From Archivesica marissinica (Eukaryota > Mollusca > Bivalvia > Venerida > Vesicomyidae): a DNA stretch of 64,000 bases. This document shows positions 13,101 through 27,105 of this stretch, piece by piece. Where the stretch lies: contig CM026387.1 in assembly GCA_014843695.1 (NCBI GenBank), positions 80,531,128-80,595,127 of the forward strand, written 5' to 3'. The notes beneath the pieces were generated by a model. The model saw only the letters and a list, made by a program, of their open reading frames with translations. It was not told the DNA's origin and searched no databases. How positions within the stretch are numbered: the stretch's first letter is position 1; every line of letters starts with the position of its first letter. Position numbers and translations under genes: made by a program.

Positions 13101-16100
13101 TCATCATCCATCTGGTCGTATAGCATCTGGTCGTACAGCATCTGGTCGTACAGCAACCTGTTGCTGGTGAACCTAGCCTTCTTCACATGTCATCATCCAT
13201 CTGGTCGTACAGCATATGGTCGTACAGCAACCTGTTGCTGGTGAACCTAGCCTTCTTAACATGTCATCATCCATCTGGTCGTATAGCATCTGGTCGTACA
13301 GCATCTGTCGTACAGCATCTGGTCGTATAGCAACCTGTTGCTGGGGAACCTAGCCTTCTTCACATGTCATCATCCATCTGGTCGTATAGCAACCTGTTGC
13401 TGGTGAACCTAGCCTTCTTCATATGTCATCATCCATCTGGTCGTACAGCATCTGGTCGTAAAGCAACCTGTTGCTGGGGAACCTAGCCTTCTTCACAGGT
13501 CATCATCCATCTGGTCGTATAGCAACCTGTTGCTGGTGAACCTAGCCTTCTTAACATGTCATCATCCATCTGGTCGTACAGCATCTGGTCGTACAGCAAC
13601 CTGTTGCTGGTGAACCTAGCCTTCTTAACATGTCATCATCCATCTGGTCGTATAGCAACCTGTTGCTGGTGAACCTAGCCTTCTTAACATGTCATCATCC
13701 ATCTGGTCGTATAGCATCTGGTCGTACATCATCTGGTCGTACAGCAACCTGTTGCTGGTGAACCTAGCCTTCTTCACATGTCATCATCCATATGGTCGTA
13801 CAACATCTGGTCGTACAGCAACCTGTTGCTGGTAAACCTAACCTTCTTAACATGTCATCATCCATCTGGTCGTACAGCAACCTGTTGATGTGAAACCAAG
13901 CCTTCTTAACATGTCATCATCCATCTGGTCGTATAGCAACCTATTGCTGGTGAAACTAACCTTCTTAACATGTCATCATCCATATGGTCGTACAGCAACC
14001 TGTTGCTGTGGAACCTAGCCTTCTTAACATGTCATCATCCATCTGGTCGTATAGTAACCCGTTGCTGGGGAACCTAGCCTTCTTAACATGTCATCATCCA
14101 TCTGGTCGTATAGCAACCTGTTGCTGGTGAACCTAGCCTTCTTCACATGTCATCATCCATCTGGTCGTATAGCATCTGGTCGTCATCATCTGGTCGTACA
14201 GCAACCTGTTGCTGGTGAACCTAGCCTTCTTCACATGTCATCATCCATCTGGTCGTACAGCAACCTGTTGCTGGGTAACCTAGCCTTCTTAACATGTCAT
14301 CATCCATCTGGTCGTATAGCAACCTGTTGTTGGAGAACCTAGCCTTCTTAGCATGTCATCATCCATCTGGTCGTACAGCAACCTGTTGCTGGGGAACCTA
14401 GCCTTCTTCACATGTCATCATCCATCTGGTCGTATAGCAACCTGTTGCTGGTGAACCTAGCCTTCTTCATATGTCATCATCCATCTGGTCGTACAGCATC
14501 TGGTCGTATAGCAACCTGTTGCTGGGGAACCTAGCCTTCTTACCATGTCATCATCCATCTGGTCGTATAGCAACCTGTTGCTGGTGAACCTAGCCTTCTT
14601 AACATGTCATCATCCATCTGGTCGTACAGCAACCTGTTGCTGGGGAACCTAACCTTCTTAACATGTCATCATCCATCTGGTCGTACAGCAACCTGTTGCT
14701 GGGGAACCTAGCCTTCTTAACATGTCATCATCTAACTGGTCATACATCATCTGGTCGTACAGCCACCTGTGGCTGGTGATCCTAGCATTCTTCACATGTC
14801 ATCATCAACTTGGTCGTACAGCATCCTGTTGCTGGTGAAACTAGCCTTCTTCACATGTCATCATCCATCTGGTCGTACAGTAACCTGTTGCTGGGGTACC
14901 TAGCCTTCTTCACATGTCATCATCCATCTGGTCGTACAACATCTGGTCGTACAGCAACCTGTTGCTGGTGAACCTAGCTTTCTTCACATGTCATCATCCA
15001 TGTGGTCGTACAGCAACCTGTTGCTGGTGAATCTAGCCTTCCTAAGATGTCATCGTCCATCTGGTCGTATAGCAACCTGTTGCTGGTGAACCTAGCCTTC
15101 TTAACATATCATCATCCCTCTGGTCGTATAGTAACCTGTTGCTGGGGAATATAGCCTTCTTCACATGTCATCATCCATCTGGTCGTACAGTATCTGGTCG
15201 TACAGCAACCTGTTGCTGGGGAACCTAGCCTTCTTCACATGTCATCATCCATCTGGTTGTACAGCAACATGTTGCTGGTGAAACTAGCCTTCTTAATATG
15301 TCATCATCCATCTGGTCGTATAGCAACCTGTTGCTGGGGAACCTAACCTTCTTAACATGTAATCATCCATCTGGTCGTACAGCAACCTGTTGCTGGGGAA
15401 CCTAGCCTTCTTCACATGTCATCATCCATCTGGTCGTACAGCAACCTGTTGCTGGAGAACCAAGCCTTCTTAACATGTCATCATCCATCTGATCGTACAT
15501 CATCTGGTCTTACAGCAACCTGTTTCTGGTGAACCTAGCCTTCGTCACATGTCATCATCTATCTGGTCGTACAACAACCTGTTGGTGGTGAACCTAGCCT
15601 TCTTCACATGTCATCATCTATCTGGTCGTACAGCAACCTGTTGCTGGTGAACGTAGCCTTCTTAACATCTCACCATCCATCTGGTCGTACAGCAACCTGT
15701 TACTGGTGACCCTATCTTCTTCACATGTCATCATCTATCTGGTCGTACAGCAACCTGTTGCTGGTGAACCTAGCCTTCTTCACATGTCATCATCCATCTG
15801 GTCGTACAGAAACCTGTTGCTGGGGTACCTAGCCTTCGTCTCATGTCCTCATCCATCTGGTCGTACAGCATCTGGTCGTACAGCAACCTGTTGCTGGTGA
15901 ACCTAGACTTCTTCACATGTCATCATCCATCTGGTCGTACAGCAACCTGTTGCTGGTGAATCTAGCCTTCCTAACATGTCATCGTCCATCTGGTCGTATA
16001 GCAACCTGTTGCTGGTGAACCTAGCCTTCTTCACATGTCATCATCCATCTGGTCGTACAGAAACCTGTTGCTGGGGTACCTAGCCTTCCTCACATGTCAT

Positions 16101-19100
16101 CATCCATCTGGTCGTACAGCATCTGGTCGTACAGCAACCTGTTGCTGGGGAACCTAGCCTTCTTCACATGTCATCATCCATCTGGTCGTACAGCAACATG
16201 TTGCTGGTGAACCTAGACTTCTTAATATGTCATCATCCATCTGGTCGTATAGCAACCTGTTGCAGGGGAACCTAACCTTCTTAACATGTCATCATCCATC
16301 TGGTCGTACAGCAACCTGTTGCTGGGGAACCTAGCCTTCTTCACATGTCATCATCCATCTGGTCGTACAGCAACCTGTTGCTGGAGAACATAGCCTTCTT
16401 AACATGTCATCATCCATCTGGTCGTACATCATCTGGTCGTACAGCAACCTGTTGCTGGTGTACCTAGCCTTCGTCACATGTCATCATCTATCTGGTCGTA
16501 CAACACCCTGTTGGTGGTGAACCTAGCCTTCTTAACATCTCACCATCCATCTGGTCGTACAGCAACCTGTTGCTGGTGAACCTAGCCTTCTTAACATGTC
16601 ATCATCCATCTGGTCGTACAGCAACCTGTTGATGGGGAACCTAGCCTTCTTAACATGTCATCATCCAACTGGTCGTACATCATCTGGTGGTACAGCAACA
16701 TGTGGCTGGTGATCCTAGCCTTCTTCACATGTCATCATCAATCTGGTCGTACAGCAACATGTTGCTGGTGAACCTAGCATTCTTCACATGTACTCATCTA
16801 TCTGGTCGTACCGTAACATGTTGATGGTGAACCTAACCTTCTTCCCATGTCATCATCCATCTGGTCGTATAGCATCCTATTGCTGGTGAACCTAGCCTTC
16901 TTAACATGTCATCATCCATCTTGTTGTACATCAACCTGTTGCTGGTGAACCTAGCCTTCTTCACATGTCATCATCCATCTGGTCGTAGAGCAACCTGTTG
17001 CTTGGGTACCTAGCCTTCTTCACATGTTATCATCCATCTGGTCGTACATCATCTGGTTGTACAGCAACCTGTTGCTGGTGAACCTAGCCTTCTTCACATG
17101 TCATCATCCATCTGGTCGTACAGCAATCTGTTGCTGGTCAATCTAGCCTTCCTAACATGTCATCGTCCATCTGGTCGTACAGCAACCTGTTGCTGGTGAA
17201 CCTAGCCTTCTTAACATGTCATCATCCATCTGGTCGTACAGCAACCTGTTGCTGGTGAAGCTAGCCTTCTTACCATGTCATCATCCATCTGGTCGTATAG
17301 CAACCTGTTGCTGGTGAACCAAGCCTTCTTAACATGTCATCATCCATCTGTTCGTATAGCAACCAGTTGCTGGTGAACCTAGCCGTCCTAACATGTCATT
17401 ATCCATCTGGTCGTACAGCAACCTGTTGCTGGGGAACCTAACCTTCTTAACATGTCATCATCCATCTGGTCGTACAGCAACCTGTTGCTGGGGAACTTAC
17501 GCTTCTTAACATGTCATTATCCATATGGTCGTACAGCAACCTGTTGCTGGTGAACCTAGACTTCTTAACATGTCATCATCCATCTGGTCGTACAGCAACC
17601 TGTTGATGGGGAACCTAGCCTTCTTAACATGTCATCATCCAGCTGGTCGTACATCATCTGGTCGTACAGCAACCTGTGGCTGGTGATCCTAGCCTTCTTC
17701 ACATGTCATCATCAATCTGGTCGTACAGCAACCTGTTGCTGGTGAACCTAGCATTCTTCACATGTCATCATCTATCTGGTCGTACAGCAACCTGTTGATG
17801 GTGAACCTAGCCTTCTTCCCATGTCATCATCCATCTGGTCGTATAGCATCCTATTGCTGGTGAACCTAGCCTTCTTAACATGTCATCATCCATCTGGTCG
17901 TACATCAACCTGTTGCTGGTGAACCTAGCCTTCTTCACATGTCATCATCCATCTGGTCGTACAGCAACATGTTGCTGGGGTACCTAGCCTTCTTCACATG
18001 TCATCATCCATCTGGTCGTACATCATCTGGTCGTACAGCAACCTGTTGCTGGTGAATCTAGCCTTCCTGACATGTCATCGTCCATCTGGTCGTATAGCAA
18101 CCTGTTGCTGGTGAACCTAGCCTTCTTAACATATCATCATCCATCTGGTCGTATAGTAACCTGTTGCTGGGGAACATAGCCTTCTTCACATGTCATCATC
18201 CATCTGGTCATACAGCATCTGGCCGTACAGCAACCTGTTGCTGGGGAACCTAGCCTTCTTCACATGTCATCATCCATCTGGTCGTACAGCAAACTGTTGC
18301 TGGTGAACCTAGCCTTCGTAACATGTCATCATCCATCTGGTCGTATAGCAACCTGTTGCTGGGGAACCTAATCTTCTTAACATGTCATCATCCATCTGGT
18401 CGTACAGCAACCTGTTGCTGTTGAACCTAGCCTTCTTAATATGTCATAATTCATCTGGTCGTAAAGCAACCTGTTGCTGGAGAACCTAGCCTTCTTAAGA
18501 TGTCATCATCCATCTGGTCGTACATCATCTGGTCGTACAGCAACCTGTTGCTGGTGAACCTAGCCGTCGTCACATGTCATCATCTATCTGGTCGTACAAC
18601 AACCTGTTGCTGGTGAACCTAGCCTTCTTCACATATCATCATCTATCTGGTCGTAGAGCAACCTGTTGCTGGTGAACGTAGCCTTCTTAACATGTCTCCA
18701 TCCATCTGGTCGTACAGCAACCTGTTGCTGGTTAACCTAGCCTTCTTCACATGTCATCATCTATCTGGTCGTACAGCAGCCTGTTGCTGGTGAACCTAGC
18801 CTTCTTAACATGTCATCATCCATCTGGTCGTACAGCAACCTGTTGCTGGGGAACCTAACCTTCTTAACATGTCATCATCCATTTGGGCGTACATCAATCT
18901 GTTGCTGGGGAACCCAGGCTGCTTCACATATCATCATCCATCTGGTCGTATAGCAACCTGTTGCTGGTGAACCTAGCCTTCTTCATATGTCATCATCCAT
19001 CTGATCGTACAGCATCTGGTCATATAGCAACCTGTTGCTGGGGAACCTAGCCTTCTTCACATGTCATCATCCATCTGGTCGTATAGCAACCTGTTGCTGG

Positions 19101-22100
19101 TGAACCTAGCCTTCTTTATATGTCATCATCCATCTGATCGTACAGCATCTGGTCGTACAGCAACCTGTTGCTGGTGAACCTAACCTTCTTAACATGTCAT
19201 CATCCATCTGGTCGTACAGCAACCTGTTGCTGGTGAACCTAGCCTTCTTAACATGTCATCATCCATCTGGTCGTACAGCATCTGGTCGTACAGCAATCTG
19301 TTGCTGGTGAACCTAGCCTTCTTAACATATCATCATCCATCTGGTCGTATAGCAAACTGTTGCTGGTGAACCTAGCCTTCTTCACATGTCATCATCCATC
19401 TGGTCGTATAGCATCTGGTCGTACAGCATCTGGTCGTACAGCAACTTGTTGCTTGTAAACCTAGCCTTCTTCACATGTCATCATCCATCTGGTCGTACAG
19501 CATATGGTCGTACAGCAACCTGTTGCTGGTGAACCTAGCCTTCTTAACATGTCATCATCCATCTGGTCGCATAGCATCTGGTCGTACAGCATCTGGTCGT
19601 ACAGCAACCTGTTGCTGGTGAACCTAGCCTTCTTCACATGTCATCATCCATCTGGTCGTACAGCAAACTGTTGCTGGTGAAACTAGCCTTCTTCACATGT
19701 CATCATCCATCTGGTCGTATAGCAACCTGTTGCTGGTGAACCTAGCCTTCTTAACATGTCATCATCCATCTGGTCGTACAGCATCTGGTCGTATAGCAAC
19801 CTGTTGCTGGGGAACCTAGCCTTCTACACATGTCATCATTCATCTGGTCGTACAGCAACCTGTTGCTGGGGAACCTAACCTTCTTAACATGTCATCATCC
19901 ATCTGGTGGTACATCAACCTGTTGCTGGGGAACCCAGCCTGCATCACATATCATCATCCATCTGGTCGTACATCAACCTGTTGCTGGGGAACCCAGCCTG
20001 CTTCACATGCCATCATCCGTCTGGTCGTACAGCATCTGGTCGTACAGCATCTGGTCGTACTGCATCTGGTCGTACAGCAACCTGTTGCCACAGCAACCTG
20101 TTGCTGGGGAACCTAGCCTTCTTAACATGTCATCATCCATCTGGTCGTACAGAAACCTGTTGCTGGGGAACCTAGCCTTCTTAACATGTCATCATCCATC
20201 TGGTCGTACAGCATCTGGTCGTACAGCAACCTGTTGCTGGTGAACCTAGCCTTCTTCACATGTCATCATCCATCTGGTCGTACAGCAACCTGTTGCTGGT
20301 GAATCTAGCCTTCTTAACATGTCATCATCCATCTGGTCGTATAGCAACCTGTTGCTGGTGAACCTAGCCTTCTTCACATGTCATCATCCATCTGGTCGTA
20401 CAGAAACCTGTTGCTGGGGAACCTAGCCTTCTTCACATGTCATCATCCATCTGGTCGTACAGCATCTGGTCGTACAGCAACCTGTTGCTGGGGAACCTAG
20501 CCTTCTTCACATGTCATCATCCATCTGGTCGTACAGCAACCTGTTGCTGGTGAACCTAGCCTTCTTAACATGTCATCATCCATCTGGTCGTATAGCAACC
20601 TGTTGCTGGGGAACCTAGCCTTCTTAACATGTCATCATCCATCTGGTCGTACAGCAACCTGTTGCTGGGGAACCTAGCCTTCTTCACATGTCATCATCCA
20701 TCTGGTCGTACAGCAACCTGTTGCTGGGGAACCTAGCCTTCTTAACATGTCATCATCCATCTGGTCGTACAGCATCTGGTCGTACAGCAACCTGTTGCTG
20801 GTGAACCTAGCCTTCTTCACATGTCATCATCCATCTGGTCGTACAGCAACCTGTTGCTGGTGAACCTAGCCTTCTTAACATGTCATCATCCATCTGGTCG
20901 TACAGCAACCTGTTGCTGGTGAACCTAGCCTTCTTAACATGTCATCATCCATCTGGTCGTACAGCAACCTGTTGCTGGGGAACCTAGCCTTCTTAACATG
21001 TCATCATCCATCTGGTCGTACACATCTGGTGGTACAGCAACCTGTTGCTGGTGAACCTAGCCTTCTTCACATGTCATCATCCATCTGGTCGTACAGCAAC
21101 ATGTTGCTGGTGAACCTAGCTTCTTCACATGTTCATCTATCTGGTCGTACCGTAACATGTTGCTGGTGAACCTAACCTTCTTCCCATGTCATCATCCATC
21201 TGGTCGTATAGCATCCTGTTGCTGGTGAACCTAGCCTTCTTAACATGTCATCATCCATCTTGTTGTACATCAACCTGTTGCTGGTGAACCTAGCCTTCTT
21301 CACATGTCATCATCCATCTGGTCGTAGAGCAACCTGTTGCTTGGGTACCTAGCCTTCTTCACATGTTATCATCCATCTGGTCGTACATCATCTGGTTGTA
21401 CAGCAACCTGTTGCTGGTGAACCTAGCCTTCTTCACATGTCATCATCCATCTGGTCGTACAGCAACCTGTTGCTGGTGAATCTAGCCTTCCTAACATGTC
21501 ATCGTCCATCTGGTCGTACAGCAACCTGTTGCTGGTGAACCTAGCCTTCTTAACATGTCATCATCCATCTGGTCGTATAGCAACCTGTTGCTGGTGAACC
21601 TAGCCTTCTTAACATGTCATCATCCATCTGGTCGTATAGCAACCTGTTGCTGGTGAACCTAGCCTTCTTAACATGTCATCATCCATCTGGTCGTACAGCA
21701 ACCTGTTGCTGGTGAACCTAGCCTTCTTAACATGTCATCATCCATCTGGTCGTACAGCAACCTGTTGCTGGGGAACCTAGCCTTCTTAACATGTCATCAT
21801 CCATCTGGTCGTATAGCAACCTGTTGCTGGTGAACCTAGCCTTCTTAACATGTCATCATCCATCTGGTCGTACAGCAACCTGTTGCTGGGGAACCTAGCC
21901 TTCTTAACATGTCATCATCCATCTGGTCGTATAGCAACCTGTTGCTGGGGAACCTAGCCTTCTTAACATGTCATCATCCATCTGGTCGTATAGCAACCTG
22001 TTGCTGGTGAACCTAGCCTTCTTAACATGTCATCATCCATCTGGTCGTACAGCAACCTGTTGCTGGGGAACCTAGCCTTCTTAACATGTCATCATCCATC

Positions 22101-22509
22101 TGGTCGTACAGCAACCTGTTGCTGGGGAACCTAGCCTTCTTAACATGTCATCATCCATCTGGTCGTATAGCAACCTGTTGCTGGTGAACCTAGCCTTCTT
22201 AACATGTCATCATCCATCTGGTCGTACAGCATCTGGTCGTATAGCATCCTGTTGCTGGGGAACCTAGCCTTCTTCACATGTCATCATCCATCTGGTCGTA
22301 TAGCAACCTGTTGCTGGTGAACCTAGCCTTCTTCATATGTCATCATCCATCTGGTCGTACAGCAACCTGTTGCTGGGGAACCTAGCCTTCTTCACATGTC
22401 ATCATCCATCTGGTCGTATAGCAACCTGTTGCTGGTGAACCTAGCCTTCTTAACATGTCATCATCCATCTGGTCGTATAGCAACCTGTTGCTGGTGAACC
22501 TAGCCTTCT

Positions 22510-25350
22510 TAACTGTCATCATCATCTGGTGTACAGCAACTGTTGCTGGAACCTAGCCTTCTAACAGTCATCATCCATCTGGTCGTACAGCATGGGTCGC
22601 CGTTGCTGGTGAACCTAGCCTTTTAACATGTCATCATCCATCTGGTCGTATAGCAACCTGTTGCTGGTGAACCTAGCCTTCTTAACATGTCATCATCCAT
22701 CTGGTCGTACAGCAACCTGTTGCTGGGGAACCTAGCCTTCTTAACATGTCATCATCCATCTGGTCGTATAGCAACCTGTTGCTGGTGAACCTAGCCTTCT
22801 TCACATGTCATCATCCATCTGGTCGTACAGCAACCTGTTGCTGGGGAACCTAGCCTTCTTAACATGTCATCATCCATCTGGTCGTATAGCATCTGGTCGT
22901 ACAGCATCTGGTCGTACAGCAACCTGTTGCTGGTAACTAGCCTTCTTCACATGTCATCATCCATCTGGTCGTACAGCAACGTTGCTGGTGAACCTAGCCT
23001 TCAACATGTCATCATCCATCTGGTGTTGGTCGTACAGATCTGGTCGTATAGCAACCTGTTGCTGGGGAACCTAGCCTTCTTCACATGTCATCATCCATCT
23101 GGTCGTATAGCAACGTTGCTGGTGAACCTAGCCTTCTTCAATGTCATCATCCATCTGGTCGTACATCGGTGTAAGCAACCGTTGCTGGGGAACCTAGCCT
23201 TCTTCACATGTCATCATCCATCTGGTCGTAAAGCAACCTGTTGCTGGTGAACCTAGCCTTCTTAACATGTCATCATCCATCTGGTCGTACAGCATCTGGT
23301 CGTACAGCAATGTTGCTGGTGAACCTAGCCTTCTTAACATGTCATCATCCATCTGGTCGTATAGCAACCTGTTGCTGGTGAACCTAGCCTTCTTCACATG
23401 TCATCATCCATTGGTCTGGTCGTACAGCAACCTGTTGCTGGTGAACCTAACCTTCTTAACATGTCATCATCCATCTGGTCGTACAGCATCTAGTAACTGT
23501 TGCTGGGGAACCTAGCCTTCTTAACATGTCATCATCCATCTGGTGTATAGCAACCGTTGCTGGTGAACCTAGCCTTCTTCACATGTCATCATCCATCTGG
23601 TCTATAGCATCTGGTCGTACAGCATCTGGTCGTACAGCAACCTGTTGCTGGTGAACCTAGCCTTCTTCACATGTCATCATCCATCTGGTCGTACAGCATA
23701 TGGTCGTACAGCAACCTGTTGCTGGTGAACCTAGCCTTCTTAACATGTCATCATCCATCTGGTCGTATAGCATCTGGTCGTACAGCATCTGGTCGTACAG
23801 CATCTGGTCGTATAGCAACCTGTTGCTGGGGAACCTAGCCTTCTTCACATGTCATCATCCATCTGGTCGTATAGCAACCTGTTGCTGGTGAACCTAGCCT
23901 TCTTCATATGTCATCATCCATCTGGTCGTATAGCATCTGGTCGTACAGCATCTGGTCGTACAGTGTGGGGTGTTTTTGTTTTTGTTGTTGTGGTTTTGGT
24001 GTGTTGGTTGCTTGGGAACCTAGCCTTCTTCACAGTCATCATCCATTTTGGTCGTAAAGCAACCTGTTGCTGGTGAACCTAGCTTCTTAACATATCATCC
24101 ATCTGGTCGTACATCATCTGGTCGTACAGCAACCTGATGCTGGTGAACCTAGCCTTCTTAACATGTCATCATCCATCTGGTCGTATAGCAACCTGTTGCT
24201 GGTGAACCTAGCCTTCTTAACATGTCATCATCCATCTGGTCGTATAGCATCTGGTCGTACATCATCTGGTCGTACAGCAACCTGTTGCTGGTGAACCTAG
24301 CCTTCTTCACATGTCATCATCCATATGGTCGTACAACATCTGGTCGTACAGCAACCTGTTGCTGGTAAACCTAACCTTCTTAACATGTCATCATCCATCT
24401 GGTCGTACAGCAACCTGTTGATGTGAAACCAAGCCTTCTTAACATGTCATCATCCATCTGGTCGTATAGCAACCTATTGCTGGTGAAACTAACCTTCTTA
24501 ACATGTCATCATCCATATGGTCGTACAGCAACCTGTTGCTGTGGAACCTAGCCTTCTTAACATGTCATCATCCATCTGGTCGTATAGTAACCCGTTGCTG
24601 GGGAACCTAGCCTTCTTAACATGTCATCATCCATCTGGTCGTATAGCAACCTGTTGCTGGTGAACCTAGCCTTCTTCACATGTCATCATCCATCTGGTCG
24701 TATGCATCTGGTCGTACAGCATCTGGTCGTACAGCAACCTGTTGCTGGTGAACCTAGCCTTCTTCACATGTCATCATCCATCTGGTCGTACAGCAACCTG
24801 TTGCTGGGTAACCTAGCCTCTTAACATGTCATCATCCATCTGGTCGTATAGCAACGTGTTGTGGAGAACCTAGCCTTCTTAGTGTCATCATCCAACTGGT
24901 CGTACAGCAACCTGTTGCTGGGGAACCTAGACTTCTTCACATGTCATCATCCATCTGGTCGTATAGCAACCTGTTGCTGGTGAACCTAGCTCTTATAGTC
25001 TCATCCATCTGATTGACGCATTGGTTTATAGCAACCTGTTGCTGGGGAACCTAGCCTTCTTCTTATGTCATATCCATCTGGTCGTACAGCAACCTGTTGC
25101 TGGTGAACCTAGCCTTCTTCACATGTCATCATCCATCTGGTCGTACAGCATCTGGTCGTACAGCAACCTGTTGCTGGGGAACCTAGCCTTCTTCACATGT
25201 CATCATCCATCTGGTCGTACAGCAACCTGTTGCTGGTGGAAACTAGGTCTTCTTAACATGTATCATCCATCTGGTCGTACAGATCTTGGTTCGTAAGCAA
25301 CTGTTGCTGGGGAACCTAGCCTTCTTAACATTCTCATCCATCTGGTCGTA
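22510..25350. other. Indel-rich stretch inside the 59-bp array
   Basis: Many single-base and few-base deletions cluster here, for example near 22515-22620, 22935-23040, 23110-23180, 23480-23600, 24820-25080 and 25240-25370, whereas neighbouring units are almost indel-free. Copies of the same higher-order block elsewhere lack these deletions. I read it as poorly polished consensus rather than biology. Confidence 0.6.
23963..24015. other. G/T-rich interruption of the 59-bp array
   Basis: Between a 15-base subunit and a truncated unit lies a run composed almost only of G and T (GTTTTTGTTTTTGTTGTTG near its middle). It matches no part of the satellite. It sits in the indel-rich stretch, so a sequencing or gap-filling artefact is the likeliest source; a simple-repeat insertion is possible. 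Confidence 0.6.
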
Positions 25351-26105
25351 TAGCAACATGTGCTGGTGAACCTAGCCTTCTTAACATGTCATCATCCATC
25401 TGGTCGTACAGCGAACTGTTGATGGGGAACTAACCTTATTAACATATCATCATCCATCTGGTCGTATAGTAATCTGTTGCTGGTGAACCTAGCCTTCTTC
25501 ACATGTCATCATCCATCTGGTCGTACAGCAACCTGTTGCTGGGTAACCTAGCCTTCTTCACATGTCATCATCCATCTGGTCGTATAGCATCTGGTCGTAC
25601 AGCATCTGGTCGTACAGCAACCTGTTGCTGGTAAACCTAGCCATCTTCACATGTCATCATCCATCTGGTCGTACAGCATATGGTCGTACAGCAACATGTT
25701 GCTGGTGAACCTAGCCTTCTTAACATGTCATCATCCATCTGGTCGTATAGCATCTGGTCGTACAGCATCTGGTCGTACAGCATCTGGTCGTATAGCAACC
25801 TGTTGCTGGGGAACCTAGCCTTCTTCACATGTCATCATCCATCTGGTCGTATAGCAACCTGTTGCTGGTGAACCTAGCCTTCTTCATATGTCATCATCCA
25901 TCTGGTCGTACAGCATCTGGTCGTAAAGCAACCTGTTGCTGGGGAACCTAGCCTTCTTCACAGGTCATCATCCATCTGGTCGTATAGCAACCTGTTGCTG
26001 GTGAACCTAGCCTTCTTAACATGTCATCATCCATCTGGTCGTACAGCATCTGGTCGTACAGCAACCTAATGCTGGTGAACCTAGCCTTCTTAACATGTCA
26101 TCATC

Positions 26106-27105
26106 NNNNNNNNNNNNNNNNNNNNNNNNNNNNNNNNNNNNNNNNNNNNNNNNNNNNNNNNNNNNNNNNNNNNNNNNNNNNNNNNNNNNNNNNNNNNNNN
26201 NNNNNNNNNNNNNNNNNNNNNNNNNNNNNNNNNNNNNNNNNNNNNNNNNNNNNNNNNNNNNNNNNNNNNNNNNNNNNNNNNNNNNNNNNNNNNNNNNNNN
26301 NNNNNNNNNNNNNNNNNNNNNNNNNNNNNNNNNNNNNNNNNNNNNNNNNNNNNNNNNNNNNNNNNNNNNNNNNNNNNNNNNNNNNNNNNNNNNNNNNNNN
26401 NNNNNNNNNNNNNNNNNNNNNNNNNNNNNNNNNNNNNNNNNNNNNNNNNNNNNNNNNNNNNNNNNNNNNNNNNNNNNNNNNNNNNNNNNNNNNNNNNNNN
26501 NNNNNNNNNNNNNNNNNNNNNNNNNNNNNNNNNNNNNNNNNNNNNNNNNNNNNNNNNNNNNNNNNNNNNNNNNNNNNNNNNNNNNNNNNNNNNNNNNNNN
26601 NNNNNNNNNNNNNNNNNNNNNNNNNNNNNNNNNNNNNNNNNNNNNNNNNNNNNNNNNNNNNNNNNNNNNNNNNNNNNNNNNNNNNNNNNNNNNNNNNNNN
26701 NNNNNNNNNNNNNNNNNNNNNNNNNNNNNNNNNNNNNNNNNNNNNNNNNNNNNNNNNNNNNNNNNNNNNNNNNNNNNNNNNNNNNNNNNNNNNNNNNNNN
26801 NNNNNNNNNNNNNNNNNNNNNNNNNNNNNNNNNNNNNNNNNNNNNNNNNNNNNNNNNNNNNNNNNNNNNNNNNNNNNNNNNNNNNNNNNNNNNNNNNNNN
26901 NNNNNNNNNNNNNNNNNNNNNNNNNNNNNNNNNNNNNNNNNNNNNNNNNNNNNNNNNNNNNNNNNNNNNNNNNNNNNNNNNNNNNNNNNNNNNNNNNNNN
27001 NNNNNNNNNNNNNNNNNNNNNNNNNNNNNNNNNNNNNNNNNNNNNNNNNNNNNNNNNNNNNNNNNNNNNNNNNNNNNNNNNNNNNNNNNNNNNNNNNNNN
27101 NNNNN
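26106..27105. other. Assembly gap, exactly 1,000 N
   Basis: This placeholder gap lies between the 59-bp array and the 24/45-bp array. Confidence 0.99.

Larger units (their letters stand above)
10189..26105. repeat. 59-bp satellite array with optional 15-bp inserts
   Basis: The basic unit contains CAGCAACCTGTTGCTG, then GTGAACCTAGCCTTCTT, then MACATGTCATCATCCATC and TGGTCGTA, 59 bases in total. Many units carry one to three extra copies of a 15-base block, CATCTGGTCGTACAG, between the last block and the next unit. Two recurrent alternatives are GGTGAACC/GGGGAACC and TTCTTAAC/TTCTTCAC. Each unit has a dyad: CAGCAAC and GTTGCTG are perfect inverses separated by CT. Divergence is higher at about 14.7-19 kb and lower at 20-22.4 kb. 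The array is broken by gaps on both sides. Short open frames in it are artefacts. Confidence 0.97.
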
